A DNA stretch of 64,000 nucleotides from Janibacter sp. A1S7 (lineage in GTDB: Bacteria; Actinomycetota; Actinomycetes; Actinomycetales; Dermatophilaceae). A program made the position numbers and the translations under genes. Location of the stretch: contig NZ_CP144913.1 in assembly GCF_037198315.1 (NCBI RefSeq), positions 2,666,001-2,730,000 of the forward strand. Direction: 5' to 3'. Below the pieces are notes generated by a model. It had not been told where the DNA came from. It saw nothing but the letters and a program-made list of their open reading frames with translations, and searched no databases. This document shows, in pieces, positions 44,111-52,138 of this stretch. Position 1 is the first letter of the stretch; the number at the start of each line of letters is the position of its first letter.

Positions 44111-45562
44111 ATGGACACCTTGGTTGAGGCAGTCGTCGGGATCAACGACATCTACTGGTACCTCGTGATCGCCCTGCTCGTCGTCGCCGGGCTGACGTTC
44201 ACGATCTGGTCGGTGGTGGTCCAGGTCCGCTTCCTGCCGGAGATGTTCCGCGCGATCACCGAGAGACCGTCCGGCACGAAGGACGACCACGGCATCTCGG
44301 CCTTCCGGGCCTTCACGATCTCCGCGGCCTCCCGCGTGGGCACCGGCAATGTCGCCGGCGTCGCGGTCGCCATCACGCTCGGTGGCCCGGGCGCGGTGTT
44401 CTGGATGTGGATGCTCGCGCTCATCGGCGGCGCGACGGCCTTCGTCGAGTCCACGCTCGCCCAGCTGTACAAGGTCCGTGGCAGCGACAGCTACGTCGGC
44501 GGTCCCGCCTACTACATCCGCGACGGGCTGCGGCTGCCGTGGCTCGCCGGGATCTTCGCCGTGCTCATCACGGTCACCTACGGTTTCGTCTTCAACTCCG
44601 TGCAGGCCAACTCGATCTCCGCGTCCGTCCAGGGCTCCGTCGGCGGCAGCGAGACCCTGATCGCGTGGGTCGTGGGACTCGCACTCGCCGGCATCACGGC
44701 GGTGGTGATCTTCGGTGGTGTCCGCCGGGTCTCCGCGGTCACCGAGGTGATCGTGCCGGTCATGGCCGTCGCGTACATCGCCGTCGCGCTGTTCGTCGTC
44801 GCGGTCAACGTCGAGCACGTCCCCGCGATGTTCTCCCTCATCGTCGAGCACGCCCTCGGGTTCCGCGAGATCGCCGGTGCCGCCTTCGGTGCGGCCCTCA
44901 TGCAGGGCATGCGGCGCGGGCTCTTCTCCAACGAGGCAGGCATGGGTTCGGTCCCCAACGCCGCCGCGACCGCGTCCGTCTCGCACCCCGTCAAGCAGGG
45001 GCTGGTGCAGACGCTCGGTGTCTACTTCGACACGATCGTCGTCTGCTCCGCGACCGCGTTCATCATCCTGCTGAGCAACCCCTCCTTCGGGATGGACGAC
45101 CCCCAGGGCATCCAACTCACGCAGAACGCGCTGCAGGGTCAGGTCGGGGCCTGGGCCGGCCCCTTCCTGTCCGTCGTGATCTTCTTCCTCGCCTGGTCCT
45201 CGGTGCTGGGCAACACGTACTACGGGGAGGCCAACATCCGCTTCCTCAGCGGCTCCGAGCGCACGCTGACCGCCTTCCGGATCCTGGTCGTCCTCTGCGT
45301 CATCGGCGGGTCGCTCGGCTCGGTGGCGCTGGTGTGGAGCCTGGCCGATCTCTTCATGGGTTTCATGGCCACGATCAACCTCATCGCCATCCTGCCCCTC
45401 GCAGGCCTGACGATGGCCCTGCTCCGCAACTACAGCGAGCAGAAGGCCCAGGGGCGCAACCCGGTCTTCCACCGCAAGGACCTGCCGCAGGCACGCGGGG
45501 TGACGCTCTGGGACGACGAGGACGTCGAGGTCTGGGCCACCGCCGAGGAACCCGTCCGGTAG
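44111..45562 (+). CDS. Alanine/glycine:cation symporter (AgcS family)
   Basis: A 483-residue secondary transporter with about ten helices. AgcS family marks are ISAASRVGTGNVAGVAVAIT, GGPGAVFWMWMLALIGGATA, VGGPAYYIRDGL and GLFSNEAGMGSVPNAAATAS. It imports alanine or glycine with Na+ or H+. It lies in the opposite direction inside the tad locus, separating tadC from the pilin genes; it has its own upstream space of 177 bases for a promoter. Confidence 0.92.
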   Translation: MDTLVEAVVGINDIYWYLVIALLVVAGLTFTIWSVVVQVRFLPEMFRAITERPSGTKDDHGISAFRAFTISAASRVGTGNVAGVAVAITLGGPGAVFWMWMLALIGGATAFVESTLAQLYKVRGSDSYVGGPAYYIRDGLRLPWLAGIFAVLITVTYGFVFNSVQANSISASVQGSVGGSETLIAWVVGLALAGITAVVIFGGVRRVSAVTEVIVPVMAVAYIAVALFVVAVNVEHVPAMFSLIVEHALGFREIAGAAFGAALMQGMRRGLFSNEAGMGSVPNAAATASVSHPVKQGLVQTLGVYFDTIVVCSATAFIILLSNPSFGMDDPQGIQLTQNALQGQVGAWAGPFLSVVIFFLAWSSVLGNTYYGEANIRFLSGSERTLTAFRILVVLCVIGGSLGSVALVWSLADLFMGFMATINLIAILPLAGLTMALLRNYSEQKAQGRNPVFHRKDLPQARGVTLWDDEDVEVWATAEEPVR

Positions 45563-45586
45563 ACCTTCACCACCAGCGCCGACCCG

Positions 45587-46138
45587 TCACGACAGCTGGG
45601 TCCCGACGAGCACGGCCACGATCGGGACGACGGCGGTCGCGACGAAGGCCGGCAGGAAGCACAACCCCAGCGGGAGCACGAGCATGACCGCAGCAGTGCC
45701 GCCGGCCTGCTCGAGTCGTCGCGCCTCGGTCTCGCGCAGCGTCGCCGCCGCATCGAGCAGGACCCGGGCCGACGGCGCGCCGACGGCATCGGCGACCACG
45801 AAGGCCGTCGCCGTCGGCCCCCACACGTCCCGGGCGTAACACCAGGCCTCGCCCATCGGGCGGCCCCAGCGAAGGGCGGCTCCCACCCTGATCAGGTCCT
45901 CCGCCGCTCCGGGGGCGGCCACCTGCGCGACCTCCTCGAGGGCCTGCACCAGACCGCGTCCGGACTGCAGGGCAAGGGCGAGCAGGACGCTGGCGTCGGC
46001 GACGTCCTCGACGGTGACACCGACCCGGGCAGGACCTCGCTCGGCATCCACGGCGGTCGACCACCACCGACGTCGAGCAGCCGCGGCGGGCCAGACCACG
46101 ACGGCCGCGAGCACCAGGGCCACCACCACTGCGCTCAC
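45587..46138 (-). CDS. tadC: TadC-like type II/IV secretion F protein
   Basis: A 183-residue platform protein with an N-terminal helix, a T2SSF domain (VTVEDVADASVLLALALQSG ... DAAATLRETEARRLEQ) and two C-terminal helices (AVMLVLPLGLCFLPAFVATA). GTG 46138 overlaps the tadB stop (GTGA). With TadB it forms the inner-membrane platform of the pilus. The last gene of the ssd-tadA-tadB-tadC operon. Confidence 0.85.
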   Translation of the reverse strand: MSAVVVALVLAAVVVWPAAAARRRWWSTAVDAERGPARVGVTVEDVADASVLLALALQSGRGLVQALEEVAQVAAPGAAEDLIRVGAALRWGRPMGEAWCYARDVWGPTATAFVVADAVGAPSARVLLDAAATLRETEARRLEQAGGTAAVMLVLPLGLCFLPAFVATAVVPIVAVLVGTQLS

Positions 46139-46812
46139 CGGTGCACCTCCGCGGCCACGGCGCGGGAGAGCACCCACCGGCAGACGATCCAGCCGATGGC
46201 GGTCAGGCCGAGCCCCACGCACGCACTGGCCATCGTCACCGGGCTGTGGCCGTAGACCTCCCACGGAGCGAGTCCGAAGGCCAGGCCCGCGAGCAGTCCG
46301 GCGAGAGGGAGCAGCGTGAGCATCCACATCGTGGCCCGCGCGCCCGAGGTGGAGGCGTCCAGGCGACGTCGCGCCTGGACCTGGGCGCGCAACACCTGCG
46401 CGCTCGTCGTCATCGACGGCGCCAGTGCCACGCCCAGGTCCTCGCTGAGCGTCCACGCCCCCGCCAGCGCGCCCAGCTCCGGATGCTGCTGCGCGTGCGC
46501 GAGCCACACCTGCCCTGCGGGGGCGCCCGACGAGAGCTGCCCGTGCACCTCGAAGAGCACACCCGCCCACGGCTGCGGGGCCTCTCCCGCCACCACCTCC
46601 ACGGCCGTCACCGGGGTCGCCCCCGACCGCAGGGTCATCGCGATCAGGTCCGCCACCCGGGCCAGGCCCTCGAGGTCCGCCAGCGGGGAGCTGCGAGGAC
46701 GCCACCAGGACCGCCCCGATCGGGCCCTGCCCCACGGCACACCGGTGGCGACCGGACGTCCCGGCCAGCACAGCACCGCGGTAAGGACGAGGGGGATGAC
46801 GAGCGGGCTCAC
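46135..46812 (-). CDS. tadB: TadB-like type II/IV secretion F protein
   Basis: A 225-residue platform protein: LADLEGLARVADLIAMTLRS, then GATPVTAVE is the T2SSF core, and two or three helices follow (WMLTLLPLAGLLAGLAFGLA). GTG 46812 overlaps the tadA stop (GTGA) and its own stop overlaps the tadC start, so translation is coupled throughout. Confidence 0.85.
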   Translation of the reverse strand: MSPLVIPLVLTAVLCWPGRPVATGVPWGRARSGRSWWRPRSSPLADLEGLARVADLIAMTLRSGATPVTAVEVVAGEAPQPWAGVLFEVHGQLSSGAPAGQVWLAHAQQHPELGALAGAWTLSEDLGVALAPSMTTSAQVLRAQVQARRRLDASTSGARATMWMLTLLPLAGLLAGLAFGLAPWEVYGHSPVTMASACVGLGLTAIGWIVCRWVLSRAVAAEVHR

Positions 46813-47849
46813 AACGCCCCTACCGAGAGCGTGCCGATGGAGTCCACGACCCGCCGACCGCCGACCCGGCGGAGGTGGATGACCACGTCGATGGCACTGG
46901 CCACCTGCGCACGAACGGCCTCACGGCTCATGTCGGCGAGGGACCCGAGCGCTTCCAGCCGGCTCATCACGTCCTCGGCGCGGTTGGCGTGCAGGGTGCC
47001 ACACCCCCCTTCGTGCCCGGTGTTGAGCGCGAGCAGCAGGTCGCGCACCTCGGCTCCGCGCACCTCGCCGACGACCAGCCGGTCCGGCCGCATCCGCAGC
47101 GCTTGGCGGACGAGGTCGACCATCGTCACCTCCCCGGCGCCCTCGGTGTTGGCCGAGCGCGCCTGCAGGAGCACGACGTGCGGGTGGTCCACCTGGATCT
47201 CACCGACGTCCTCCACGACCACCAGCCGCTCGTCCTCGGCAACCTCCGCCAGGAGCGCGGCCAGCAGTGTCGTCTTGCCGGTGCCGGTCCCGCCGGTGAT
47301 GACGTGGGCCCGACGCTCGGCGACGACCTCGCGCAGCTGGTCGGCCTGCGCCGCAGTCGCCATCCCGAGGTCGACCAGGCGGTCCAGCCCACCACCACGG
47401 TGCCGTGGGATGCGCAGGCTCACGTGGGGGCCGCCACTGGCCAGCGGCGGCAGGACGGCGTGCAGGCGGATCCCGCGGGGCAGCAACCCGTCGACCCAGG
47501 GCTGGGCATCATCCAGCCGTCGTGCGGCCATGGCCGCCAACCGGATCGCCAACCTGCGCACCGCAGCAGCGTCCCCGACCTCGACGTCGCCGGCCGGTGC
47601 GACACCCGCGCCGCGGTCGACCCACACGGACCCGTCTCCGTTGACGAGCACGTCCGTCACGCTCTCGTCGGCCACCAACGGCTCGAGCACCCCCAGCCCC
47701 ATGAGCTCGGCCTGCAGCTCGTCGGTGCGCCGACGGGCTCCCACAGCGCCCAGCCGCACCGCTTCGGAGTGGGTCACGTCGGCGATCGCCGAGTCGTCCG
47801 GGGCCCGCCCCGCACGTACCTGCGCGTCGATGGCACTCGACCACCTCAC
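46809..47849 (-). CDS. tadA: TadA/CpaF secretion ATPase
   Basis: A 346-residue hexameric ATPase powering pilus assembly. Walker A GGTGTGKTT (186-194), Asp box VVVEDVGEIQVDHPHVVLLQ, His box TGHEGGCGTLHANRAED; the N-terminal domain has VTDVLVNGDGSVWVDRG. All catalytic motifs are present. GTG 47849 overlaps the ssd stop (GTGA). Confidence 0.94.
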   Translation of the reverse strand: MRWSSAIDAQVRAGRAPDDSAIADVTHSEAVRLGAVGARRRTDELQAELMGLGVLEPLVADESVTDVLVNGDGSVWVDRGAGVAPAGDVEVGDAAAVRRLAIRLAAMAARRLDDAQPWVDGLLPRGIRLHAVLPPLASGGPHVSLRIPRHRGGGLDRLVDLGMATAAQADQLREVVAERRAHVITGGTGTGKTTLLAALLAEVAEDERLVVVEDVGEIQVDHPHVVLLQARSANTEGAGEVTMVDLVRQALRMRPDRLVVGEVRGAEVRDLLLALNTGHEGGCGTLHANRAEDVMSRLEALGSLADMSREAVRAQVASAIDVVIHLRRVGGRRVVDSIGTLSVGAL

Positions 47850-48571
47850 GAGACCAGCCCCAGCACCCGGTCGTGGGCGGGGCCGCTGAGGACCGTGTCC
47901 GAGACGGGTAGTGCCTCGACCAGGGCGCGGGCCACCTCACCCACCGACCCGCGAGGGCGGGGCGCCCGACCGCGGGCCTCGTCGCGCGGCACCGCAGCAT
48001 CGTCGGCGAGGTGCTCCAGCAGACGCAGGCCCAGGTGGTCCGCGGCCTGCACCGACACCCGCTCGGCGCGGCGCGGGCCACGGGTGACCACGAGGGTCCG
48101 CTCGGACAGCTCACCGAGCCCGAGGGCCCATCGTTCCCCGTCCCGCAGCCACCGTGGACGCAGCCCGACGAGGACGATGACGACGTCCGCGAGCCCGGCC
48201 AGCTCTGGGGGCAGCGGCCCGGCAGGGACGTCGAGGACGACCGGACCGACACGGGCCAGCGCCTCGACGACTGCTGTCATCGTCGGGCCCCCGGGTGTCG
48301 GCCCTCGCGCAGCGAGTACCGGCACCGGGCCCATGGGAAGTCGGCGACGCAACCCCTCCTCGTCGACGTGCCCCTCGTGATCGGCGAGATCACCCCACCG
48401 CAGTCCCTCGAGGTGCTCGATCGCCACGGTGACGTCCAGGCCCCCGCCCGAGAAGTCCGCGTCGACGAGTGTCGGCGCACGCCTCCGGCCAAGGACGGTG
48501 CCGGTGACCGCAGTGAGGGTCGAGGCGCCCAGCCCGCCGGAGGCGCCGGTAACGAGGATCACGGGATGCAT
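47846..48571 (-). CDS. ssd: CpaE/Ssd-like ATPase (septum site protein family)
   Basis: A 241-residue MinD/CpaE-fold protein. The deviant Walker A reads VTGASGGLGASTLTAVTG, without the signature Lys; LVDADFSGGGLDVTVAIEHL and VVLDVPAGPLPPELAGLADV follow. It is the Ssd type always found ahead of tadA in actinobacteria, proposed to place the pilus or affect septation. First gene of the tad operon. Confidence 0.85.
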   Translation of the reverse strand: MHPVILVTGASGGLGASTLTAVTGTVLGRRRAPTLVDADFSGGGLDVTVAIEHLEGLRWGDLADHEGHVDEEGLRRRLPMGPVPVLAARGPTPGGPTMTAVVEALARVGPVVLDVPAGPLPPELAGLADVVIVLVGLRPRWLRDGERWALGLGELSERTLVVTRGPRRAERVSVQAADHLGLRLLEHLADDAAVPRDEARGRAPRPRGSVGEVARALVEALPVSDTVLSGPAHDRVLGLVS

Positions 48572-48911
48572 GCCCCGGAGTCTGCTGATGTCGCGGCCCT
48601 CCCGGGACCGCTCCCGTCACCGCTGTGGATGGCCATGACGCACCGTGAGCACGTGTGGACAACCCGGGCGAAAATGACGACGGCCCCGGCGGGGGAGCAC
48701 CGGGGCCGTCTACGCTCGGACTCCGGGGGGAGGGAGCCTCGCGTTGCCGCTCAACCCGTGGGGAGCGGCTGCATCCAACTTTATCGGTCTGTGGACACAA
48801 CGCAATTCCTAACAACTGTCACATTTGCGACGGGCGTTCACACCGGACGGACGACCGCACCCGAGCGGTCCGGAGCGCCCCACGCACCGGCGGAACTGCC
48901 TCACCGCAGGA
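48572..48911. promoter_or_regulatory. Upstream region of the ssd-tad operon
   Basis: A 340-bp non-coding stretch. An 11-bp hairpin GACGGCCCCGG/CCGGGGCCGTC sits at 48679-48710. Further upstream (48770-48840) the sequence is clearly AT-richer; on the minus strand TTGCGT and TAAAGT lie 16 bases apart and could be a promoter for ssd, leaving a leader of over 200 bases that includes the hairpin. This is a visual reading only. Confidence 0.4.
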
Positions 48912-49766
48912 TCAGCCGATGCGTCCGGCCCGCACCGAGTCAGCGATCCGCCACCCCTCCTCGGCGCCCGCCACGAGCGAATCCCCGCAGTGCCGGAGCC
49001 ACAGGACCAGCCCCGGCTGCCCCCCGTGGACGTAGCCGTTCAGCGAACCCAGGTATGCCGGTCCTCCTTCGTGCCCGTGCCCCGCCTCGGGCACCGCGAC
49101 ACGCGTCGGGTCGAGCCCGGTCTCGGCGATGAGGGCGCGCTCCACGGCACGGGCGACCAGCCCGTTGCCCACGACGAAGGGGCGCACCGTGGCGATCTCT
49201 GCGTGGACGATCGATGCGACGACGAGGGCGGGGGCCTCGCTCGCTCCCTGCATGAGCGCGATGATGCCGTTCAGCCGGTCACGCAGCTCGGCCCCGGTGG
49301 GAGCGACCCCCAGATCGGCGAACTCCTCGCACCCCTCCCCCTCGCGACGCGGCCGACCCAACTGGTCCGGGTCGTCGACGAGCTGGGCCGCGGCGACGGT
49401 GTGCAACCGCGCCAAGGCCTGACCGGGTGACCTGGTGACGAGCTGACCCAGGTGCTCGGTCTCGGACGTCGCGGAGATCGCGCCGTGGATGACCCGCTCC
49501 GCGGGATCCGGCTCCGGGTTGCGCTCACGAGCGCCGCGCATGAGGTCGCGCACGATGGATGCGGTCGACCGCGCCCCGTCGAGCTCGGCACTCGCCCAGG
49601 CGCCGCGCACCCGCGACTCCGCAGCAGCCTCGGGGATGCGGCGCCGCAGGGCCTCGTGCCACCGCAGCTGCGTGCAGACCTCCCGGACGTGCGCGGACGC
49701 CGCCGACACCTCGGGGAGGGCCGCGATCGTGGTCAGGGCGGAGAGGAGAGGACTGGGGTTCGCCAC
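48912..49766 (-). CDS. Fic-fold protein with degenerate catalytic motif
   Basis: A 284-residue protein related to Fic AMP-transferases. The Fic helix reads VRPFVVGNGLVARAVERALI: compared with H-P-F-x-D/E-G-N-G-R-x-x-R the His is Arg (R195), the acidic residue is Val and the first Arg is Leu (L203). An N-terminal SAELDGARST resembles the inhibitory S-x-x-x-E-G helix. Fic enzymes need the His, so this protein is unlikely to AMPylate and may be a binding or regulatory relic. GTG 49766; divergent from the histidine kinase gene by 32 bases. Confidence 0.7.
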   Translation of the reverse strand: MANPSPLLSALTTIAALPEVSAASAHVREVCTQLRWHEALRRRIPEAAAESRVRGAWASAELDGARSTASIVRDLMRGARERNPEPDPAERVIHGAISATSETEHLGQLVTRSPGQALARLHTVAAAQLVDDPDQLGRPRREGEGCEEFADLGVAPTGAELRDRLNGIIALMQGASEAPALVVASIVHAEIATVRPFVVGNGLVARAVERALIAETGLDPTRVAVPEAGHGHEGGPAYLGSLNGYVHGGQPGLVLWLRHCGDSLVAGAEEGWRIADSVRAGRIG

Positions 49767-49798
49767 CCGGACAGCGTAGGCCGCACTAGTCTGCGGCC

Positions 49799-50998
49799 AT
49801 GACGGCCGGCCTGCACCTTCCCACTGTGGTGGTCGTCTCGGGCGCCTTCATCGCCTGCGGTCTGCTCATCGCGTTCCTGCGCTGGCGACGCCACCGTCCC
49901 GGATTCATCTCCGTCACCGACCAGGCGACCTACGAGACCCTGCACACCGCGTCGGTCGCGGCCCGTCACCTCGCCGACGGGTACACGGACGAGGGATGCG
50001 AGCGCGCAGCCCCCTTCCTCCGGGCGATGCTCGCCACGCCCGCCCTGGCACTCTGCGACCGCAGCAGCGTGCTCGTCTGGGACGGCGAAGGCAGGCATCA
50101 CCTGCCGGCGGTCATGGACCAGGGGCAGTCGGTGCTCTCCTCGGGACGAACCCTCGTCCTCGGGCCGGAGTCGGTCACCTGCAGCTCGCTGGAGTGCCCG
50201 CTGCGAGCGGCCGTCCTCGCCCCGGTGTCCGTCGAGGGCCGGGTGATCGGACTGATCGCCGGGTTCGGGCCCGCCGCGTCCGCCGGCCTCGCGCGCGCTG
50301 CCGAGGAGGTCGCCTCGTGGGTGGCCACCCAGGTCGAGCTGGCCGAGCTCTCCCACCAGCGCACCCGCGCCATGGAGGCCGAGCTGCGCGCCCTGCGCGC
50401 CCAGATCTCCCCGCACTTCATCTACAACAGCCTCGCGGCGATCGCGTCGTTCGTGCGGACGGATCCGGCCCGGGCGCGTGAGCTGTTGCTCGAGTTCGCC
50501 GACTTCACCCGCTACGCCCTGCGGCGCGACGGCGCCTTCACGACCGTCAGCGAGGAGCTGCGCAATGTCGAGCGCTATCTCGTCCTCGAGCAGGCCCGCT
50601 TCGGCGAGCGCTTGGGTATCACCCTGAAGATCGCGCCCGAGGTGTTGCCGGTCCGGGTGCCGTATCTGGCCATCCAGCCCCTCGTGGAGAACGCCGTGCG
50701 CCACGGGCTCGCCCCGAAGGAGGGACCCGGTCAGATCACGCTGAGCGCGATCGACCACGGCACCGACGCCGAGTTCGCCGTCGATGACGACGGCGTCGGA
50801 GCCGACCCGGAGGTCATCCGCAAGGTCCTGGACGGACAGTCCCGAGCCGACTCCGTCGGCCTCGGCAACGTCGACGCCCGGTTGCGCCAGGTCTACGGTG
50901 AGGAGTTCGGTCTCGTCGTCGACACGGCACCGGAGGCGGGGATGCGGGTTTCCTTCCGGGTACCCAAGTACTCCCCGGCCCTCGAGGAACCCGCCTAG
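49799..50998 (+). CDS. LytS-type sensor histidine kinase
   Basis: A 399-residue kinase with a single N-terminal helix (VVVVSGAFIACGLLIAFLRW), a GAF-like sensor region with a C-x(5)-C pattern (VTCSSLECPL), the phosphoacceptor His H206 in RAQISPHFIYNSLAAIASF and an ATPase domain with QPLVENAVRHGLAP. The missing multi-helix LytS membrane domain suggests sensing of a cytoplasmic signal or of a partner transporter. It is followed 10 bases later by its response regulator. Confidence 0.92.
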   Translation: MTAGLHLPTVVVVSGAFIACGLLIAFLRWRRHRPGFISVTDQATYETLHTASVAARHLADGYTDEGCERAAPFLRAMLATPALALCDRSSVLVWDGEGRHHLPAVMDQGQSVLSSGRTLVLGPESVTCSSLECPLRAAVLAPVSVEGRVIGLIAGFGPAASAGLARAAEEVASWVATQVELAELSHQRTRAMEAELRALRAQISPHFIYNSLAAIASFVRTDPARARELLLEFADFTRYALRRDGAFTTVSEELRNVERYLVLEQARFGERLGITLKIAPEVLPVRVPYLAIQPLVENAVRHGLAPKEGPGQITLSAIDHGTDAEFAVDDDGVGADPEVIRKVLDGQSRADSVGLGNVDARLRQVYGEEFGLVVDTAPEAGMRVSFRVPKYSPALEEPA

Positions 50999-51008
50999 TG
51001 TGGTCCCC

Positions 51009-51770
51009 ATGCCGCGCCCGTCGCTTCCTGCGTTGACCGTCCTCGTCGTCGATGACGAGGCCCCGGCCCGCAACGAGGTCGCCTGGCTCCTCGACCAGGA
51101 CGACCGGGTCAGTCGTGTCCTCACCGCCTCGAGCGGCACGGTTGCCCTGGCCGCCCTCGAACGCGAGCAGATCGACGTCGTCTTCAGCGACATCGCCATG
51201 CCGGGGCTGGACGGGATGCAGCTCGCTCGCGTCATCCGGCGGTTCGCGGAGCGACCCCAGATCGTCTTCATCACCGCCTACGACACCCACGCAGTCGATG
51301 CCTTCGACCTGGATGCCGTCGACTACCTGATGAAGCCGGTGCGCCCGGAGCGGATCGGCGAGGCGGTGCGGCGCTGTCTCGCCTCGGCCGACCGGGAGAC
51401 CGGCACGCCCGAGGCGGATGAGAGCGACGAGACGATCCCGGTCGAGCTCGGCGGAGTGATCCGTTTCATCCCCCGCAGCGAGATCCGGTGGGTCCAGGCC
51501 CAGGGTGACTACGCCCGGCTGCACACCCCTTCGGGCTCGCACCTGGTGCGCATCCCGCTGGCCACCCTCGAGGACCGGTGGGCCGAGGCGGGATTCGTCC
51601 GGATCCACCGCTCCACCCTGGTCGCGACCCGGCACATCAGCGAGGTCCACAACGACGGTGGACGCTGCACGGTCGTCGTCGACGGCAACGAGCTGCAGGT
51701 GAGTCGACGGCACACCCGGGCGTTGCGCACCACGCTGCTTCGGCCCCGCACCGACACCGACGACGGGTGA
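51009..51770 (+). CDS. LytTR-family response regulator
   Basis: A 253-residue regulator. Receiver domain with VLVVDDEAPARNEVAWLL, phosphoacceptor D61 in VVFSDIAMPGLDGM and the switch Lys in VDYLMKPVRPERIG; LytTR DNA-binding domain with WVQAQGDYARLHTPSGSHLV and FVRIHRSTLVATRHISEVH. ATG 51009. Its stop overlaps the next gene (GTGA). It probably controls the symporter genes downstream. Confidence 0.93.
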   Translation: MPRPSLPALTVLVVDDEAPARNEVAWLLDQDDRVSRVLTASSGTVALAALEREQIDVVFSDIAMPGLDGMQLARVIRRFAERPQIVFITAYDTHAVDAFDLDAVDYLMKPVRPERIGEAVRRCLASADRETGTPEADESDETIPVELGGVIRFIPRSEIRWVQAQGDYARLHTPSGSHLVRIPLATLEDRWAEAGFVRIHRSTLVATRHISEVHNDGGRCTVVVDGNELQVSRRHTRALRTTLLRPRTDTDDG

Positions 51771-52138
51771 GCCCCCCACCGGAGCGGGTCCGCGTCACCC
51801 GGACCCGCAGGAACACCCAGAGCGACCACCCGCGCACGGTCCGGGAGGAGATCGCCGGGGACTCCCGGCTCGGCGCGACCTATGTCTCCTCCCTCATGCG
51901 CGCTCAGCTGCAGCTGACCCTCGGCGTGCTTGCCGCCGGTCTGCTGACCCTCGGTGCCCTGCCCCTGATCTACGCGCTCGTCCCTCCAGTCCGGTCGCTG
52001 TCCGTCCTCGGGCTCCCGATCCCGTGGCTCGTCCTCGGCGTGCTGGTCTACCCCGTCATCGTGCTCGTCGCCCGGTGGTACACCCGGTCCGGCGAGCGTC
52101 TCGAAGCGGAGTTCAACGACCTCGTGGGACGCCGGTGA
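51767..52138 (+). CDS. Small two-helix membrane protein, symporter partner
   Basis: A 123-residue protein with a cytoplasmic start (TVREEIAGDSRLGATYVSSL), two helices (LTLGVLAAGLLTLGALPLIY and GLPIPWLVLGVLVYPVIVLV) and the ending FNDLVGRR. The architecture equals DUF485/YjcH, the small partner of ActP, but the sequence is only distantly similar. GTG 51767 overlaps the regulator stop; its stop overlaps the symporter start. All four genes from the kinase on look like one transcript. Confidence 0.75.
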   Translation: MSPPPERVRVTRTRRNTQSDHPRTVREEIAGDSRLGATYVSSLMRAQLQLTLGVLAAGLLTLGALPLIYALVPPVRSLSVLGLPIPWLVLGVLVYPVIVLVARWYTRSGERLEAEFNDLVGRR

